Assembly (NCBI GenBank): GCA_026120035.1
Contig: JALRME010000029.1
Location: 492,451 to 556,450 of the forward strand
DNA length: 64,000 nt
DNA from: Coleophoma eucalyptorum
Taxonomy: Eukaryota > Ascomycota > Leotiomycetes > Helotiales > Dermateaceae
Reading direction: 5' to 3'
In this document: piece by piece, positions 57,940-64,000 of the stretch
Layout of the letters: each line of letters opens with the position of its first letter
How positions within the stretch are numbered: position 1 is the first letter of the stretch
Position numbers and translations under genes: made by a program
Notes under the pieces: generated by a model
What the model saw: the letters and a program-made list of their open reading frames with translations, nothing else
What the model was told of the DNA's origin: nothing
The model's database searches: none

Positions 57940-58660
57940 AGAACTGAGGTAGCATTATAATGACATTTTAAAACCAGCATATTTGACTCGCACAATCGTG
58001 AAGTACAAGTGCCTTTCAACCCTAAAAATTCACCCAAGGCACTCGCACTCGCCCCTCTCTTTCACGAGCTTCTGTACCCACGAAACCCAAACGCAAGCAT
58101 GGAACATCAAAATTTCAACCGCCCCATCGCCCTCGCCAATTCCACATCCAGTCTTCGATCAAACCTGCTAGCCGCCGCTTTCATCGATCTACCACCAACC
58201 TGCAGGTCCTGCATCATGCTCGAGAGAACTTCATCTCGAATCTCATCCTCTAATCTGGAATGTGGTGATAATGAGAGATTGGCGCTATTTCGGGGAAGTT
58301 AGTTCCGCGATACTCATGATGGGATAGTAGCTGGGGGGTGTAGAAGGGGGGGGGGCATACAATGTCCACGTCTGCTTGTATGCGTCATAGATTGTTTGGC
58401 CTCTGCTTGATAGGGTGGGAGTATTTGCAGATGACATATTCAGGATCTTGAATCTAGAAATTGTGCAAAGGGTTTGGGTGGCTGAATGGCAAGAATAATG
58501 TGAATGGTAAATGTTGGAATACCTCTCATTTCAGCTGTACCAATAACAGTCAAAATGCGTGAGGTAAAATGTGTATATCCTTTTTTTCTCTGTTCTAAGT
58601 GAGTGTGATGGAGGTCTTATCAATACCTTCATCTGTTTGTAGAACAACCAGAATAGGTAT
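57940..58660. other. Intergenic, 3' side of quinate permease
   Basis: Includes a 10-nt G run (58346-58355). A 97-codon plus frame (58009-58302) has no recognisable feature. Confidence 0.4.
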
Positions 58661-58740
58661 CGATTCAACCTCCGTTCGTAATGCTACGTAATGTAGGCAT
58701 CGATCCGACCTCTTGTTCGTAGTACTACGTAATTACAAAC
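58661..58740. repeat. Two imperfect 40-bp tandem units
   Basis: Unit 1 (58661-58700) and unit 2 (58701-58740) both start CGAT, contain ACCTC and GTTCGTA, and share CTACGTAAT. They lie just outside the recognisable copia coding region and may belong to its terminal sequence. Confidence 0.6.
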
Positions 58741-58984
58741 AGGTGGTGTTTGTAGTAAGTACGAACGAGTGTTCGATCGAGGTCGAGATCGAGATCCAAT
58801 AATGATATACCGACACTGGGAACTCTCTTTTATAGAGAAGAATCCATGTGTTCCAAAAGACCCAAATTCGAAGTAAAATAAGAATATTAAGTTCAATACC
58901 GAGTGCTGTATACGAGGTAAAGTATACGCACTATCCCCTTTTTCAACTACTTACTCTTTCTACCTATTCCACTCTATGTAGGTT

Positions 58985-59340
58985 GATTCGATTCGTATCG
59001 ATCAATTGCTTTAGAGCTGATGAAGGATTGCTCTTGGTCATAGAATCAGTAGGGTTGTTACTACTATCAATCCACTTGATTTCGGCAATTTCCCGTCTTT
59101 CGTACGACTGGCGGAGGCACATAATGTCGATCATAAGCCTCTTTTCTTGTGTGGTTCCTAGCTTGACGAGGCATTCGTATATCGATTTGGAATCCGTGTA
59201 TAAGACTAGTGGTAACTTGATATTGAGCTATAATTCGACTGTCGATTTTAGTACCGTACCGATGTCGAATCCATAAACAATAGCGTATAGTTCGGAGGTA
59301 AGAACACTACGTATAACCCTCTTGCACTTGGTCGAGCTCT
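58985..59340 (-). pseudogene. Copia RNase H remnant
   Basis: Minus-strand reading shows SELYAIVYGFDIG, LVLYTDSKSIYECLVKL and IKWIDSSNNPTDSMTK, the conserved RNase H block of fungal copia elements. It contains at least one stop codon in the Glu-Leu stretch before LNIKLP. Confidence 0.8.
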
Positions 59341-59848
59341 AATGAATGATATTGGCTCTATTCTAAGCATCTACAAGCATACATACGAACCCAATCTAGG
59401 AACTAAGGTCCTTGTTATTAGCAAAGGATGCATCAGTAAATACGACCAATTTAAGTATCAATAGGTCCAATTTAACAAAGGTAAGACCTTTGGTATAGTT
59501 ATCCAATTGCTACTGAATACGCTTATTAAGCAGCTTGGTATCGTTCTCTGTAGGGTTGACCACCTAGGTAGCAATAGAGAGGTCAAACGATACCTCTGGT
59601 TGACATACAGAGGCAATATAAGCACCTCTGGCTCTTTGAGCAACGTATTAATCCTTTGGTGTAAGGGTAGAGCGTACGGTGCCTCTTGAACTAGTACTTG
59701 ATATAACCTCCTTGATATTAACCAATTTGAGGTTCTTATAATAGCGTTCCTAAGTCAATTGGATGTTGGTTCCTACCAATTTGATAATACTACTATTGAA
59801 CTTGATTGGATGATTAGGTATTAATTGCTTACGGTCCTTTGTAGGAAA

Positions 59849-60202
59849 TTAGGCTTTATCGACTGCTAATTGCTCTATAATAGCGAACGATTCATTAGCT
59901 AGGAATAGGGTGTCGTTAGTCTGTAAGCCTACTATTCCAAGTGCTCCGTCAGGCGAATTGATATATAATAAGCATGAATCGTACGTAGATTGGGCCATAT
60001 AGAGCTCCTGAATATAGTGTTTGTGATATATGCTAAACCAATGGTTTCCAGCTTTAGGAATGCTATACAAGGGTCGAATAACTTTCATGATAGAGCCTAC
60101 ATCCGTATCCATTGCTATACAAAGCTCGCGTGATACTCGGATGTAGAAGTCTCTATTTAGGGTGGTCTTCGATTGAACGTATGCTTGTGAGATATCACGC
60201 AA
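59849..60202 (-). pseudogene. Copia reverse transcriptase remnant
   Basis: A 117-codon open piece of the RVT_2 domain with DISQAYVQSKTTLNRDFYIR and IRPLYSIPKAGNHWF. The usual DD of the catalytic motif before TLFLAN reads ND, so even this open piece looks inactive. Flanking RT sequence is interrupted by stops. Confidence 0.85.
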
Positions 60203-61009
60203 GAATAGGTATATATTTTTATCCTAGAGTATTACCATATGGCTAAGAATGAGTCTCTGGCTCATTCGCTGAATTATAGGCGATTGGGTAAGCATAAGAT
60301 CTTTACGAGTATCGTTATATACTTGTACTATTAATCTTGACTTCTCGTAAGCTTCCTTCGACCTAGGATTCTTGACTTTATCGACGAATCGAGAGTTGAA
60401 TACTCGGATGTTCGATAGTATATACTTAACGTCAACGAGCTAGAATACACCCTTTTTAACTAGTCCTTCGACCTCCTTTTGGCGGAAAACTACGAATAAC
60501 GGAGTGCTCTAAATAGTATCATCCTAGATATAAATTAAGATATCAGCTTGGTTAATAGGGTATTTGCGTAGTCTTCCTCTAGGTCTCTTTAGAGGCGGTA
60601 CTATAGGTGCTATAGTATCAATAGATTGAGGTGGTAGCACTATAGGCGTAACTATAGTATCGATTCGAGTATCGATTCTAGTGTTAATATTGCTTGGATT
60701 CATCAAATAAGGCTTAACCGATATAATTCGAAATTAGGTAGGCCCGTGAGGCAATTTTACGGTATACGATTCGTCCTATAGGCTCAGGAGGGTATAAGGA
60801 CCAGCCCAAAATCTAGGTTGGCCAGTTGGACCTTCTCTCTATACCAACATAGGTGAATTCAGGGGTAATTCGTACACGGATGCCGTGGAGGGGCCGTTAC
60901 GTATTTGAAGTACGTCCGAAATCTGGCGTTCAGCACGTAATTTCTTAATCTCGTCTATTGCCTTTTTGAGGGCTTTCGTACGTTAAGCTACTATAGGATT
61001 TAGAGTATC

Positions 61010-61440
61010 TGATTCGCTCATCCGTGGATACGCTCCAAATACTAGTAATATAGGAACGAGGCCATTCGGACCTACTATATCATTCAATGCTTTAAAAGCC
61101 ATCTGTAGAGTTATTTCCTTGCTCAGATCTAGGAGCTCTATAGAGATAATACGATACGTACGTCAGAGGGGTCTATAGTATCTTTCGACTAGTCCGATCG
61201 AATTGTGTACCTTAACAGACGCTGATTTGGTTGTAATACCTAAGTCAGAGGCGTAATACTTGAATTCCTAGCTCACGAAGTTCTTACTAGCATCGTATGT
61301 AATAAAATCAGGTGGACCTAAATAGGTGTCGATCTAGTATATACGAAGATAGTCCTATATATGTTTAGCTATAATACTCTATAGCTATCTACCAGCTTAG
61401 AAACGAGTGTACTCGTCGACTATATAAAGCATAGGAGTAC
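61010..61440 (-). pseudogene. Copia integrase core remnant
   Basis: Minus-strand translation shows DEYTRF, then GPPDFITYDASKNFV, a stop, ASDLGITTKSASVKVHNS, LVERYYRPL, a stop, and LQMAFKALNDIVGPNGLVP. It is the rve integrase core of fungal copia elements, in a single frame broken by TAG and TGA. Confidence 0.8.
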
Positions 61441-61825
61441 TATCGATATACATAATATCTATAATAATAGTATAGTTGAATTAAATATTATCGCGTAATA
61501 TAAAACGAAATCTACTAGGTGATTTTCTATAGACCTAGTAGTAGTAGTAGTATCTATTCAGGTACTAAAGGGTCGACTTTTCGACGTTATACCTAGCTCG
61601 CTCTAATACTCGCTATAGTCTATCTATAGATAGGTGACCGAAACGCCTATAGAGCCGACGTAGTTCAGCGGAGGTTAGAAAACAAGGGTCTATAAGTGAA
61701 AAAGATCCTATAAGGTATGTTTCCAAAGATGTATTCTATAGTATAAATAGGTGCCTAAAACGTCGTATAACAGGCACTTGTGTAGTTAATATAACAAGTA
61801 TATTTTTTAGGTTGTTATAGTATAC

Positions 61826-62071
61826 CTATATATTATCTATATCCGCTAGGTATAGTAAAAATGGTATATCGACCTCGACTATATAGAATGTGATTATTCC
61901 AATAGGTGTAGTTACGTCAATAGATCCAACTAAAGATATAGTGCCTATACCAAATTGTATATTGATATTACCACATATAGAGGTATCTAGGTCTACACTA
62001 GTGAGTTTCTTGAATGTCTGGTATTGCCTATGCCCTACGGTTGATCGTTTGGAGGCTCCTATATCAATCAT
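61826..62071 (-). pseudogene. Copia aspartic protease region remnant
   Basis: An open 81-codon piece containing IDIGASKRSTVG, where a retropepsin would have D-T/S-G-A. The replacement of Thr/Ser by Ile would be expected to inactivate it. Confidence 0.65.
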
Positions 62072-62968
62072 AACACCTAGGAATTTGTTAGAGGTGTATC
62101 GAGCCTATGATGTATAGGTGAAGGGATCCTCGACTGGTTGATGATTTACCCCGCTGGGCGGGTTAAATCGATCCAAGTGGAGGCTATATAGAAATGCGGT
62201 ATCAGCCAGGTGTAAGGCTATATTAGTTGCAATATCCTAATCAGCCTGATCGTATGATGTATAATATTAAGCTACAACCATAGTATTAGATGTAGGCTTA
62301 AGGTTAGGTATAGGAGGATCCTATGATTCGATGTCGATCGAGAGTGCCTGGAAAGAGTGTTCAAATTCGTCTATATCTTCGATATTATTGCCTTTATATT
62401 TAGTGACGTATTGACGAAATCGAGTATCGAAACGCTTACTTTCAAAGCTAGGTTTTTGTGCTATTTTGTCCCTAAATCGCTATCTTGCTTCATCCTATTC
62501 TTCCTTGGTGTATCGATACGATCGATAGTTCTCTTTCTAATATATATAGTATCGTGGCTTTCGTCGAAAACTAGGCTAGAATCTAGCTTGCTTTGGTCGA
62601 GAATTATAGTATCTACGATCTATATAGTATACCTCTGTATCCTCGTTCGCATCCGTATTGAATGCTTGAGCCTTTAGTTTAGGATGCTAATCCTCCTATG
62701 TATTAATTAATGATTGTATAAGGCTAATCAAAGGTCCTAGCTCTCGAGGAGGGTTGGATAGGGCGAATTGATAGATAGGAATGCCGTTATATGATATTAG
62801 TACCTTGGTTGTAAGGAATGATAATGTACGTAATTTAGGTATAAGACTATACTATAATTCTAATAATTTGTCGACTAGAATCTGAAGGTATTTCTTGGTT
62901 GATATACTAGTATTATTATTTATGACTTTCTGAAGCGTAAGGCTGTTCTATTCACCTAGTGTCTGAGT

Positions 62969-63850
62969 CTATAATATTAGGCCTTCGAAAAAATTACGTA
63001 GGTATATGTATGCTTGGTCGAAAGTAAGGAGAGCCAGTTTGGTATTATAGTATTGCCTTAACGCTAGTCCTGAAAGTATAGCTAGTAATACTCTAATGTA
63101 GGCTTTAGGTGGTACTTCTAATCGATTATATATATCTAGGAAGATCTCTAGCTTATAGTCGAAGCTACTAGTACCATCAAACTTGAGTTCACCCTCGATT
63201 TGCTTAGTAGTATAGGTGATCTCCTTGCTGTAGTTAGTAACTACTGAGGTCACTAGGTGAGGTTAGTATAGTGATACTGGTGCTGGTGCTAGTGGATGTA
63301 CCATAGGTACTGTGGATCTAGGTGCTATAGGTGCTATCGATCCATATGCTATAGGAGCTATCGATAATACGGGTGCTATAGTAGGTGCCGTACGTACGGA
63401 CACTAGAACAGCTGATGCTTAAAGGTTTTCGAGTCGATTTGAGAGCCATCCTTCCTTTGGAATCTAACTTTGCGCTATTAGAAACTCTTCGGCTGTCCAT
63501 ATGTGTGGCTCCTCTTCCTAAAGCAATTCGTAGATCAAATCGGCGTATATGAGTGTCTTAGACTTGTTTTTCATCCATACACCTCGACGAAGGAATTTAG
63601 TATAGATAGGTCGAATTAAGGCTGTTGATACCTCTTTTAGATCTTCTAAAGAGAACTTAGCAAAGTCATCCTGTATTGTATACTAGAGTAATTAATCTAT
63701 AAGGCCTTCCCTAACGTATTGATCCAACCTGAATTAGATAAATTGATTAATGTATTCTTGGTCGACTGGTGTAAAGGTGGAGTATCAGTTCTCCCAAAAC
63801 TGGGTATCTCTAAAGGTTGCTATCGAAGCTAAAGATGTAATGAACGTATT
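62969..63850 (-). pseudogene. Copia Gag remnant
   Basis: The open piece at 62969-63253 carries the Gag-like KFDGTSSFDYKLEIFLDIYNRL and AYIYLRNFFEGL. Upstream, near 63840-63700, TFRDTQFWEN and TPVDQEYINQF are readable between stop codons; Gag probably starts near 63850. Confidence 0.65.
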
Positions 63851-64000
63851 GAATGAGTGAAGGTATAAAGGTAAAGGTGTTAAATATAGGTTGATGTATT
63901 AATGTCGAAGGAGGGAATAAATAAGTGTTTTGTACTAAGAATTTGATAAGAGAATGACTATAAAGTATCCTTCCTTCGGACCGTAGTTCGTTTGAAGGAT

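Larger units (their letters stand above)
58985..63930 (-). mobile_element. Degenerate Ty1/copia retrotransposon, continues to or beyond the right edge
   Basis: Read on the minus strand from right to left the order is Gag, protease, integrase, reverse transcriptase, RNase H: the Ty1/copia order. All parts contain in-frame TAG, TAA and TGA stops, so it cannot make a polyprotein. The sequence is far more AT-rich than the rest of the window and packed with TATAG and CTAG words, as expected from CpA-to-TpA mutation by RIP. I could not find matching long terminal repeats; the 5' one should lie at or past position 64000. The limits given are those of recognisable coding remnants. Confidence 0.85.

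Noticed and set aside
58561..58870. 3' long terminal repeat of the copia element
   Set aside because: No matching copy was found near the right edge, and no clear TG...CA ends or primer-binding site could be tied to it.

Overview
The window is nuclear DNA of a filamentous ascomycete (Pezizomycotina; Leotiomycetes would fit but is only a guess). Support comes from many short GT-AG introns (about 45-96 bp, one of 192 bp), a Zn2Cys6 regulator, two PTH11-like rhodopsin-domain membrane proteins, a quinate permease, a nuclear-type tRNA and a decayed Ty1/copia element. Exon boundaries below were worked out by hand from splice consensus, reading frame and family alignment from memory; no search was run.

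Layout. 0.1-14.1 kb: secreted subtilisin protease, IQGAP/Rng2 cytokinesis scaffold, IMP dehydrogenase, secreted alpha/beta hydrolase, Ser/Thr-rich membrane protein. 14.6-32.6 kb: a compact catabolic cluster of ten genes. 32.8-40.2 kb: two PTH11-like proteins flanking a zinc alcohol dehydrogenase, a tRNA-Thr(AGU) and a doubtful coiled-coil gene. 42.4-48.6 kb: TRI12-type efflux pump, a second FAD monooxygenase, an acidic single-pass membrane protein. 49.0-57.9 kb: housekeeping genes VTA1, an ER protein disulfide isomerase and exosome subunit RRP41, then quinate permease. From about 59 kb to the right edge: a copia polyprotein on the minus strand full of stop codons, running out of the window.

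The main find is the 14.6-32.6 kb cluster. It holds recognisable 3-hydroxyanthranilate 3,4-dioxygenase, ACMS decarboxylase (ACMSD), an ALDH8A1-type 2-aminomuconate-semialdehyde dehydrogenase and a Rid-family protein resembling 2-aminomuconate deaminase. That is the meta-cleavage route of 3-hydroxyanthranilate in consecutive steps. With them are a Zn2Cys6 regulator, an MFS importer, an FAD monooxygenase, an alpha/beta hydrolase, a gentisate-dioxygenase-family cupin and a DUF1338/HglS 2-oxoadipate dioxygenase/decarboxylase. The proposed reading is a dedicated degradation cluster for anthranilate- or kynurenine-type compounds, with HglS possibly taking 2-oxoadipate to 2-hydroxyglutarate. The step from the deaminase product to 2-oxoadipate is not accounted for in the window. 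Tandem GATA sites before the regulator gene suggest nitrogen control.
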